From: a virus
DNA: 34,462 nt
Direction: 5' to 3' (one strand)
Virus record (IMG/VR): IMGVR_UViG_3300031140_000019
Span: 1 to 34,462 of that record
In this document: positions 20,334 to 27,747 of the stretch, piece by piece
How positions within the stretch are numbered: the stretch's first letter is position 1
Layout: each line of letters opens with the position of its first letter
Program-made: the position numbers and the translations under genes
The notes under the pieces: model-generated
What the model saw: the letters and a program-made list of their open reading frames with translations, nothing else
Database searches by the model: none
Told to the model about the DNA's origin: nothing

Positions 20334-23079
20334 GAATGGCTATGAAGAAGGCGGTTTCTTAGATGACGGTGCAAGTGTAGATCCTGTATCAGGTAACGAG
20401 GTTCCTACGGGTTCCCTTGGAGCAGAAGTACGAGATGATATTCCTGCACAACTTAGTGAAGGTGAGTTTGTATTACCTGCTGACGTTGTACGTTTCATTG
20501 GCCTAGAAAAACTCATGAAGATGCGTAACACTGCCAAGGCAGGCTTGAGTGAGATGGAAGCAGAAGGTCAGATTGGAGGTTCCCCTGTAGCAGATAATGA
20601 TATAGATGAAGCTGCAGAGATTGATGCTATGATTGAAGGCATGGACTCAGACGAGGATATGCAATTCTTTGCAGAAGGGGGTTCAGTACGTAAGCTGCCT
20701 ACCTATAAGCAGTTCACAGGTCGAGAGTTTGGTAAGGCACAGTTAATAGAATATCGTGTTTACATTAATGCTTCTGGTGATAAGATTAATATCAAGTTCA
20801 TTAATGATCAACCGTTAGAGCCTATTCCAGAAGGATACTCTCCCTTCGTAGAAGGTGAAGCTCCTCCAGAGGAAGAACCACCTGTAGATGGGGGTGGTGC
20901 TGGTACAAGTGGGGGTGACGGTGGTGGATCCACCATGCAGAAGAATGATCCTAATAACCCGTGGAAAGGTATTACTGCTTCGAGTGATTCAGATGCTATT
21001 AAGAAGCATCATCAGATACGTTCAGATAAAGTCACTCGTAACCGTAGGGATAATATTACTGGTCTAATAGATGCGGCAACTAAAAATGGAGAGGCTGAAC
21101 TAGAGCATGATGATAAAAAATATCTTTCTAGTTTAATGACAGAAGATGGTATGGCATTATATGTTAAGCGATTTGAAAACCCTCAGGGAATTGACAAGTA
21201 CCTTACAGAAGGTAAGACTGAAGCAGAGTTAATGCAACTTGCACAAACTACGGCAGATACTATTCGTGGTCAAAAGGGATTACCTGACCCCAGCTATACA
21301 GGTAAACCAACGGGTGAAACACCAGATATATTCGGAGAGATTAAAGAACTCCTATCTGGTAATATGGATATAGACTCTGTACTTAAAAAGGTAGCAGTAT
21401 TGGGTGTAGGTTTAGCGTTGGGCGCACCTCCTTTACTTATGAAATTAGTAGCAAAACACTTTGATAAGCCTGTAGAAGAAGTAGAAAAGAAAGTTACAAA
21501 AATTATAGAAACCCAACCTGCTCCTGTAGTAGCTCCTGTAGTAGATCCTGTAGTAGATCCTGTAGTAGATCCTGTAGTAGCTCAAGGAGTACCTGATAGA
21601 GATCCAAAGTTGTTAGGTGAAATGGGTGTAAGCGAGGTTCCTATAGCTCCTGTAATAGCTCAAGAAGTACCTGATAGAGATCCCAAGTTGCTAGGTGAAA
21701 TGGGTGGAAGCGAGTTGCTAGGTGAAATGGGTGCAAGCGAAGATGTTGTTGTACGAGATTTCCTAGGTAATGTAGTTGAGGGCGGTACAACGGATAGGCT
21801 TATTTCAGAAGTTGAGGGACAAATTCCTGATGTAGTATACAATAAAGAAGCGTATGAAGAAAGGCTACTTCAAGAAGATCAGGAATTCAGGGATATGATT
21901 TCGGGAATGGATTCTAATGAAATTAATAAATTAATAGCAGATGAAGACGTTGATAATAAAAAGAAAGATGCCTTAGCTCTTGCTATAGAAGAAGAGTATG
22001 AAGTTGAGCTAGGAAAAAGTGGTATCTTAGCTGACTTAGGAATTAGTGATGCAGAAAATACAGAGATTGACCAAGCACAGACTATTAAGAGACTTAGTTT
22101 AGAGTTAGGTTTATCCTATGATTATGTAAAAAGGGCTATACAGGATAGTAAGATAGGCAACAGTACTCAACTTAACACTGACTTTGAAGAAGTGGCAGCA
22201 GGAACGTCAGATAGATTGGCAAAGATTAATATTATGAAAGCCCAACAGCTAAGTGATAAGACAGCAGCTAAGAGTGCTGCAGATAAGATAGCAGCAGATA
22301 GGAGATCTTATTTATTATCGCAGGCTCAACAGGTAGATAAAGTAAATGCTGCTGCTAAAGCTGAAGCTGAAGCTACCCGACTTGCTGCTGCTGCTCAAGC
22401 AGAATCTGACCGACAGAATTCTATTATAGCCCAAGCAGAGGCCGACCAGCAGAATGCTATTATAGCTAAAGAAGAAGCTGACCGAAAAGCAGCTGTTAAA
22501 GCAGAGGCAGACCGACAGAATGCTATTATAGCCCAAGCAGAAGAAGAAGAAGCAGGACTAACTAGACAACAGAGAATAAGGGAAGAGGAGCTTTCAATAG
22601 AAGCTGAAACTCAACGGTTGCTAGACGAGAGCGCAGCATTGACAGCAAAGATAGCTAAAGCCACAGCAGATAAAAAAGCTAGATTGCAGGGGGACAGGAC
22701 TCCTACTCCTACTCTTCCTAACACACCACCTCCGGAAACAGGTGGTGGAGGCCACCCTAGTGCTGGTAGTGGTGGAGGCAACAATGGTAGTGGTGGTTAC
22801 ACTCCACCATCAGGCCACCCTAGTGCTGGTAGTGGTGGAGGCAACAATGGTAGTGGTGGTTACACAGGGGGTTGGGGTAATTCCGGCTATAGCCAGAAGA
22901 AAGCTAAGGAGACAGGCAACGGGTATATTAATGCAGCTAAAGGTGGCTTAATTGGTAAGGCAGATAAACCTAAAGTCAAGAAGATGCGTTCTGACAATAC
23001 CTCAGGACTCGCAGCTAAGAAGAAATCAAAACAGAAAGCACAAGCTAAAAAGGGAGCTTTGGCAGCAAAACGAACTTAA
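20323..23079 (+). CDS. Large repeat-rich virion-associated protein (918 aa)
   Basis: The N-terminus matches a conserved marine-phage protein (DDGASVDPVSGNEVPTGS, EVRDDIPAQLSEGEFVLPAD, VVRFIGLEKLMKMRNTAKAG), of unknown role but found beside portal and scaffold. After about residue 400 it becomes low complexity: a PVVDPVVDPVV repeat, two VPDRDPKLLGEMG units, an Ala/Glu coiled coil with ADRQNAIIAQAEA units (about 660-760), two GHPSAGSGGGNNGSGGYT units and a Lys-rich tail. It is probably a structural or ejected internal protein; the function is inferred from position. Confidence 0.85.
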   Translation: MKSKNGYEEGGFLDDGASVDPVSGNEVPTGSLGAEVRDDIPAQLSEGEFVLPADVVRFIGLEKLMKMRNTAKAGLSEMEAEGQIGGSPVADNDIDEAAEIDAMIEGMDSDEDMQFFAEGGSVRKLPTYKQFTGREFGKAQLIEYRVYINASGDKINIKFINDQPLEPIPEGYSPFVEGEAPPEEEPPVDGGGAGTSGGDGGGSTMQKNDPNNPWKGITASSDSDAIKKHHQIRSDKVTRNRRDNITGLIDAATKNGEAELEHDDKKYLSSLMTEDGMALYVKRFENPQGIDKYLTEGKTEAELMQLAQTTADTIRGQKGLPDPSYTGKPTGETPDIFGEIKELLSGNMDIDSVLKKVAVLGVGLALGAPPLLMKLVAKHFDKPVEEVEKKVTKIIETQPAPVVAPVVDPVVDPVVDPVVAQGVPDRDPKLLGEMGVSEVPIAPVIAQEVPDRDPKLLGEMGGSELLGEMGASEDVVVRDFLGNVVEGGTTDRLISEVEGQIPDVVYNKEAYEERLLQEDQEFRDMISGMDSNEINKLIADEDVDNKKKDALALAIEEEYEVELGKSGILADLGISDAENTEIDQAQTIKRLSLELGLSYDYVKRAIQDSKIGNSTQLNTDFEEVAAGTSDRLAKINIMKAQQLSDKTAAKSAADKIAADRRSYLLSQAQQVDKVNAAAKAEAEATRLAAAAQAESDRQNSIIAQAEADQQNAIIAKEEADRKAAVKAEADRQNAIIAQAEEEEAGLTRQQRIREEELSIEAETQRLLDESAALTAKIAKATADKKARLQGDRTPTPTLPNTPPPETGGGGHPSAGSGGGNNGSGGYTPPSGHPSAGSGGGNNGSGGYTGGWGNSGYSQKKAKETGNGYINAAKGGLIGKADKPKVKKMRSDNTSGLAAKKKSKQKAQAKKGALAAKRT
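22750..22865 (+). repeat. 53-bp exact direct repeat inside the 918-aa gene
   Basis: 22750-22802 and 22813-22865 are identical, period 63, each encoding the Gly/Ser-rich GHPSAGSGGGNNGSGGYT unit. Exact identity implies a recent duplication. Confidence 0.9.
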
Positions 23080-23105
23080 TACCCTTTATTGGCTACCTAA
23101 GATCA

Positions 23106-23132
23106 GGGGTGTACAATCTCGTACACTTCCCC
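23106..23132 (+). repeat. Hairpin before the scaffold gene
   Basis: GTGTAC (23109-23114) pairs with GTACAC (23121-23126), extended by GGG (23106-23108) with CCC across a two-base bulge, six-base loop AATCTC. No T-run follows; a processing or translation signal is possible. Confidence 0.5.
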
Positions 23133-23161
23133 ACTGTTAGCCCCAACAAGAGAGTAAAATT

Positions 23162-24013
23162 ATGCAAGCAGTAAAGAACACACCAGAAGTAAAAGGTTTC
23201 ATGCGAGTTAATACTAAGCAACAGCGTATGGATAATGACGAAGCAGAGCTAGCAGAATTAAAAGCAAAGCATGGAATGTCACCAGAAGAAAAAGCGGATG
23301 ATGAAACTCCTGATACAGCGGAAGAGCGATCTTTCAAGAAGAGGTATGGGGATCTACGTAGGCATCAGCAAGAGCAGAAGAGTGACTTTGAAGAGCAGAT
23401 TAAAGCTTTGAAAGGGGAACTTAAAGCTACATCAACAGGTGATATGGAATTGCCTAGCACTGAAGAAGAGATTGCAGCTTGGGCAGGTAAGTACCCTCAG
23501 GTAGCTAACATCATGCAGACAATGGCATTAAAGGCTGCAAAGGATCAAAACGAAACTTTATCTAGTCGTATGAAAGAGATTGATGATCTTCAATTAAGTG
23601 CAAACAAAGGGAAAGCAGAAGCTAAGCTACTACAGATCCATCCAGACTTTGAGCAGATTCGTGAAGAAGATGCATTCCATGATTGGGTAGATGAACAGCC
23701 TAAGTGGGTTCAAGATTCGTTGTATCATAATGAGTCTGACGCAACTAGTGCTGCCAGAGCTATAGACCTGTATAAGTTAGATGCAGGTATTAATAAAAAG
23801 AATAAAGGTAAGAAGGGTAATAATCGTAGTGCTGCACAAGACGTTAGTTCCCGTGGAGGTTCTACACCTACAGAAGGTTCAGGTGAACAGCAATATGTTG
23901 AGTCTGATGTAGCAGCTATGACCATTAGCGAGTATGAAGAACACCAAGATGCTATTGCCAAGGCAATGCGTAGTGGTAACTTTGTATATGACATATCCGG
24001 TAGTGCGCGTTAA
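23162..24013 (+). CDS. Capsid scaffolding protein
   Basis: A 283-aa, highly charged, mostly helical protein immediately before the major capsid gene, as expected for a scaffold that guides procapsid assembly and then leaves. The N-terminus resembles phage scaffolds (RRHQQEQKSDFEEQIKALKGEL coiled coil; LPSTEEEIAAWAGKYPQVANIM). The segment HPDFEQIREEDAFHDWVDEQ matches the family, and a basic Gly/Asn linker (KNKGKKGNNRS) precedes an acidic C-terminus. Confidence 0.88.
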   Translation: MQAVKNTPEVKGFMRVNTKQQRMDNDEAELAELKAKHGMSPEEKADDETPDTAEERSFKKRYGDLRRHQQEQKSDFEEQIKALKGELKATSTGDMELPSTEEEIAAWAGKYPQVANIMQTMALKAAKDQNETLSSRMKEIDDLQLSANKGKAEAKLLQIHPDFEQIREEDAFHDWVDEQPKWVQDSLYHNESDATSAARAIDLYKLDAGINKKNKGKKGNNRSAAQDVSSRGGSTPTEGSGEQQYVESDVAAMTISEYEEHQDAIAKAMRSGNFVYDISGSAR

Positions 24014-24037
24014 GTTTAAATAAAGTTTAAATAAAGC

Positions 24038-24065
24038 TTGACATTTATATAAAAATCAGTATAAC
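24038..24065 (+). promoter_or_regulatory. Late promoter 3 (major capsid promoter)
   Basis: TTGACA (24038-24043), 16-base spacer, TATAAC (24060-24065) followed by TGTAT. AAATAAAGCTTGACATTTA is shared with late promoter 2. Confidence 0.75.
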
Positions 24066-24079
24066 TGTATTTTAAACCT

Positions 24080-24114
24080 CTAGTGTAATTAGACCGATCC
24101 TCTGGTTACACTAG
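24080..24114 (+). repeat. 9-bp perfect hairpin in the capsid mRNA leader
   Basis: CTAGTGTAA (24080-24088) pairs with TTACACTAG (24106-24114), 17-base loop. It lies about 10 bases downstream of the predicted start of the capsid transcript, so it may protect the 5' end. Confidence 0.6.
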
Positions 24115-24344
24115 TACGTTACGGAAGAGTAGGCTCCACTCGGCTACCCTACACAGAGTAACACAATATGTTTTGCAAATTCGTGTATAACATATAAGCA
24201 ATTACAATAGTAAATAGACAAACCTGATACACTACAGCCCAGATCTTACATTAAGTCGATCAACTTATAAAGACTGCACCTGTAGAATAACAGCCTCTAT
24301 GATATTGTTATAGCTCCATTACAATTTATATAGGAGTATATATC

Positions 24345-25418
24345 ATGGCTTTCGCAAAAGCGAGTGGTTATACCAACTTAAACTCAGGTAATTTCTCACC
24401 TGTAATTTATAGCAAACAAGTACAGATGGAATTTCGTAAGTCAGCAGTCTGCGAAGCGATCACTAACAGTGATTACTTTGGTGAGATTGCCAATGCTGGC
24501 GATTCTGTTCGTATTATCAAAGAGCCTGAAATTACTGTATCAGCATACACCCGTGGTGCTGCTATTGCTACTCAGGATTTAACTGACGTTGATTTTACTT
24601 TAACTGTAGATAAGTCTAACTACTTTGCATTTAAACTAGATGACATTGAAGAGCAACAGACCCACATCAACTGGCTGACTATGGCTAGTAATCGTGCGGC
24701 CTATCGTTTGGCTGACCAGTATGACCAAGAAATCTTGGGTTACTTGTCTGGTTACAAGCAATCTGCTCTACATGCTAACGCTGGTGCAGTTAACAACGTA
24801 ATCTCTGGTACTAAGGCTACGGCTGCTGCTGGAACAGATGAACTACTTACAGCTAACAAGCTAATCAAGTCTTCATTTGGTAACATCACTACTAGTTCTG
24901 CTGCCGATCACTCTATCCCACTAGCTGCTCGTTTAGCTGGCGCAACTTCTGTTGCTACTGCTACTGCAACTCCGTTGCAAATGGTAGCTCGTATGGCTCG
25001 TTTGATGGATCAGAACAATGTTGATAAGCAAGGTCGTTGGTTGGTTGTGGATTCTGTATTCCAAGAAATCCTAGCTGACGAAGATTCTCGTCTATTGAAC
25101 ATGGACTGGGGACAGTCAGGTGGACTACGTAATGGTTTGATGTTGGACAACTTGCATGGTTTCCGTGTATATGTTTCTAACAACTTGCCTTCTGTAGGTT
25201 CAGGTTCAGCTACTGCTGGTACTGCTAACCAAAACGCCAACTATGGTGTTATTGTTGCAGGTCATGACTCTAGTGTTGCTACTGCTCAGCAGATCAACAA
25301 GACTGAGACTTACCGTGATCCAGATAGCTTTGCTGATATTGTACGTGGTATGCACCTTTATGGTCGCAAGATCCTACGTCCTGAAGCAATAGTTACTGCT
25401 AAATACAACGTAGCCTAA
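24345..25418 (+). CDS. Major capsid protein
   Basis: A 357-aa HK97-fold coat protein that forms the head shell. Family-like features are the N-terminal SPVIYSKQVQMEFRKSAVCE, then GDSVRIIKEPEITVSAYTRG, a DxDxTLTVDKSNYFAFKLDDIEEQQ strand segment and C-terminal RGMHLYGRKILRPEAIVTAKY. It follows scaffold, has its own promoter and a good SD, and is followed by an intrinsic terminator, all consistent with the most abundant late product. Confidence 0.95.
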   Translation: MAFAKASGYTNLNSGNFSPVIYSKQVQMEFRKSAVCEAITNSDYFGEIANAGDSVRIIKEPEITVSAYTRGAAIATQDLTDVDFTLTVDKSNYFAFKLDDIEEQQTHINWLTMASNRAAYRLADQYDQEILGYLSGYKQSALHANAGAVNNVISGTKATAAAGTDELLTANKLIKSSFGNITTSSAADHSIPLAARLAGATSVATATATPLQMVARMARLMDQNNVDKQGRWLVVDSVFQEILADEDSRLLNMDWGQSGGLRNGLMLDNLHGFRVYVSNNLPSVGSGSATAGTANQNANYGVIVAGHDSSVATAQQINKTETYRDPDSFADIVRGMHLYGRKILRPEAIVTAKYNVA

Positions 25419-25430
25419 GCGTTGTCACTG

Positions 25431-25460
25431 AGGGGGTGGGCAATCTGCCCCCTTTCTTTT
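25431..25460 (+). terminator. Intrinsic terminator after the capsid gene
   Basis: GGGCA-ATC-TGCCC hairpin, stabilised by further G and C runs on either side (AGGGGG...CCCCCT), followed by TTTCTTTT. It ends or attenuates capsid transcripts before the tail genes. Confidence 0.85.
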
Positions 25461-25481
25461 ATTATGTAAAGAGTAATTATA

Positions 25482-26204
25482 ATGGCAACATATGTCTCAC
25501 TTGCAAATGAAGTTCTAAGACGACTTAATGAAGTACAGATTGATGCTGCTGGTGACGGTTTTGATACTCTTAGAAATGTACAAGCTCTTGCTAAGGATGC
25601 TATCAATAGTAGTATTAGACGTATACTGCAAGATGGTCAAGAGTGGCCTTTTATTAAAACAACTACAACACAAACGCTAACAGCAGGCGTTACTACTTAT
25701 TCTTTCCCCTCAGACTACTCAAGCTCTGACTGGGATACCTTTTATATTAAACAACTAGCAGCTAAAGGTAATACACCTACAGTGCTACAACCTATACCTT
25801 ATGAATCATATATTCAGATACATAGATCCACAGACGATGTTGCACCAGCCACGGGATTGAGTGCTCCAACATCAGTATTCCAAACATATAATTCTACCTT
25901 CGGTGTTACACCAGTTCCTGATGCTGCATATGAAGTAGAATATACCTATTGGAGTTCACCTGCCAGCCTTAACTTATACAACGATGTAAGTGTTATACCT
26001 GAGAGATTCTCTCACGTAGTCATTGACGGTGCTATGATGTATATGATGCAGTTCCGTTCAAACGCACAGAGTGCTCAAATGCACCAGCAATATTTTGAAG
26101 ATGGTATAAAAGCAATGCGTAACGTACTAATGGATGATACTTTAACAATGCGATCAACTTATATTGTAAGGTCACATCTATCTACCTCTGTAGGAATGGT
26201 ATAA
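25482..26204 (+). CDS. Tail tubular protein A-like / head-tail adaptor
   Basis: A 240-aa protein at the position of T7 gp11-type adaptors, which join the portal to the tail nozzle. The start ATYVSLANEVLRRLNEVQI and DAINSSIRRILQDGQEWPF match the family, as does PIPYESYIQIHRS and the strand-rich C-terminal half. The order capsid, adaptor, nozzle, fibre supports it. Confidence 0.85.
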   Translation: MATYVSLANEVLRRLNEVQIDAAGDGFDTLRNVQALAKDAINSSIRRILQDGQEWPFIKTTTTQTLTAGVTTYSFPSDYSSSDWDTFYIKQLAAKGNTPTVLQPIPYESYIQIHRSTDDVAPATGLSAPTSVFQTYNSTFGVTPVPDAAYEVEYTYWSSPASLNLYNDVSVIPERFSHVVIDGAMMYMMQFRSNAQSAQMHQQYFEDGIKAMRNVLMDDTLTMRSTYIVRSHLSTSVGMV

Positions 26205-26208
26205 CGCC

Positions 26209-27747
26209 ATGCCTGATCAATTATCTATACAAAAAGTTTTCTGTAAGGGAGGTTTAGATACTAGTCGTGACGTTCTAGCTCAAGGGGAACAATCTTCGGG
26301 TAGTGCTACTCAGTTAATTAACTATGAAAGTTCTGTGACAGGTGGCTACAGACGCATTAGTGGCTTTGCCAATTCATATGGTACTGTTCCGGGTGTTGGC
26401 AGCACCTTAGGTGTCAACGTAGTAAACGGCATACGAGATGGCATACTAGCTTGTCGTAAGCCAGCTTCTGGTAATAACTACTTACATTATTGGAACAACT
26501 CTACCTCTGCATGGGTAGCTGCTACTTGTGGTGGTTCACCTACTATGACTGGTGTAGGCAAAGTTCGTTTTTCTAATTACAATTATGGTACTAAGAAAGT
26601 AATACTTACAGATGGTATTAATCCTGCTGCTACATATGATGGTACTACATACACACAGATAACACATTCGGGCGCACCTACAGATCCCAAGTATGCTGTA
26701 GACTTCGCTAATCATATGTTCCTTGCAGGTGATCCAACACATCCTACTAAGTTATTCTTTAGCGCACCTTTAGCAGAGACAGACTTTGCTACAGGTAATG
26801 GTGCCGGAGTAATTAATGTAGGCTTTGACATAGTAGCTATTAATCAGTTCCGTGATTCACTATACGTGTTTGGTACTAACACAATAAAAGCACTGAAGGG
26901 TACTTCAGCAGCAACCTTTTCATTGACGGGTGTTACCCACGACTTAGGTTGTATTGCCACTGATAGTGTAATTGAAATTGGTGGAGACTTATTATTTCTT
27001 AGTCAAGATGGTATGCGCCCTATAGGTGGAACAAACAAAATAGGTGATGTAGAGCTAGAGACAGTATCTAAAGGTATTCAATCTTTGTTTCAAGACATAT
27101 CTATTAACGAAGACTTAAATGGATTATCTGCTGTTGTCATTCGCCAGAAGTCCCAGTTTAGAATATTCTTTGCAGCATCAGAATCTCAGGGTATAATAGG
27201 TTCTATGCGTAATTCTCAAGAAGGATTCTCTTATGAGTTTAGTCAGCTACTAGGTATTGAAGCTACTTGTGCTTCTAGTGGTTACATAGGTCAGTTTGAA
27301 CATGTAATACACGGGACATCTACAGGTAAGGTACACAGACAAGAAACTGGTAGTTCCTTTGCAGGTGCAGATATACTTAGCATATATCAAACTCCTTACT
27401 TGTACATGGAGAATCCTGAACAACGTAAGATATTTCATAAGGTTAATACTTACCTTAGAACAGAGGGCGATAACAATATTATTTTATCCGTAGTATATGA
27501 CTATGAAGATATTAATGTACTAAACCCCACAAACTATACAATGACTACTACAGGTGCAGCAGCTTATTATAATGAAGCTACTTATAATACTACGGCTGTA
27601 TTCAGTGGCAACCCCTCGCCAATACAGGCAACTAATATATCTGGATCTGGTAAGTCTGTATCTTTTAAATATGTAACAAACAGTCAAGATGCTAGTCATA
27701 GCATACAAGGCTTAGTAATAACTTATGGCACTGGAGATCTAAGATAA
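26209..27747 (+). CDS. Tail tubular protein B-like / tail nozzle protein
   Basis: A 512-aa, beta-rich protein (repeated short strands, many Gly, Thr and aromatic residues) following the adaptor gene, as expected for the T7 gp12 or P22 gp10-like nozzle. The opening QKVFCKGGLDTSRDVLAQGE and the YRRISGFANSYG segment are typical of this group, and DPKYAVDFANHMFLAGDPTH then LFFSAP suggests propeller-like blades. The stop abuts the fibre ATG (TAAATG). Confidence 0.82.
   Translation: MPDQLSIQKVFCKGGLDTSRDVLAQGEQSSGSATQLINYESSVTGGYRRISGFANSYGTVPGVGSTLGVNVVNGIRDGILACRKPASGNNYLHYWNNSTSAWVAATCGGSPTMTGVGKVRFSNYNYGTKKVILTDGINPAATYDGTTYTQITHSGAPTDPKYAVDFANHMFLAGDPTHPTKLFFSAPLAETDFATGNGAGVINVGFDIVAINQFRDSLYVFGTNTIKALKGTSAATFSLTGVTHDLGCIATDSVIEIGGDLLFLSQDGMRPIGGTNKIGDVELETVSKGIQSLFQDISINEDLNGLSAVVIRQKSQFRIFFAASESQGIIGSMRNSQEGFSYEFSQLLGIEATCASSGYIGQFEHVIHGTSTGKVHRQETGSSFAGADILSIYQTPYLYMENPEQRKIFHKVNTYLRTEGDNNIILSVVYDYEDINVLNPTNYTMTTTGAAAYYNEATYNTTAVFSGNPSPIQATNISGSGKSVSFKYVTNSQDASHSIQGLVITYGTGDLR

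Larger units (their letters stand above)
24014..24344 (+). other. 331-bp capsid leader region
   Basis: A long gene-free stretch holding late promoter 3, a tandem TAAAGTTTAAA duplication just before it, a perfect 9-bp hairpin at 24080-24114 and then about 230 bases of AT-rich leader up to a good SD (AGGAG, eight bases before the capsid ATG). No plausible gene; only a nine-codon frame at about 24168. Confidence 0.7.
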
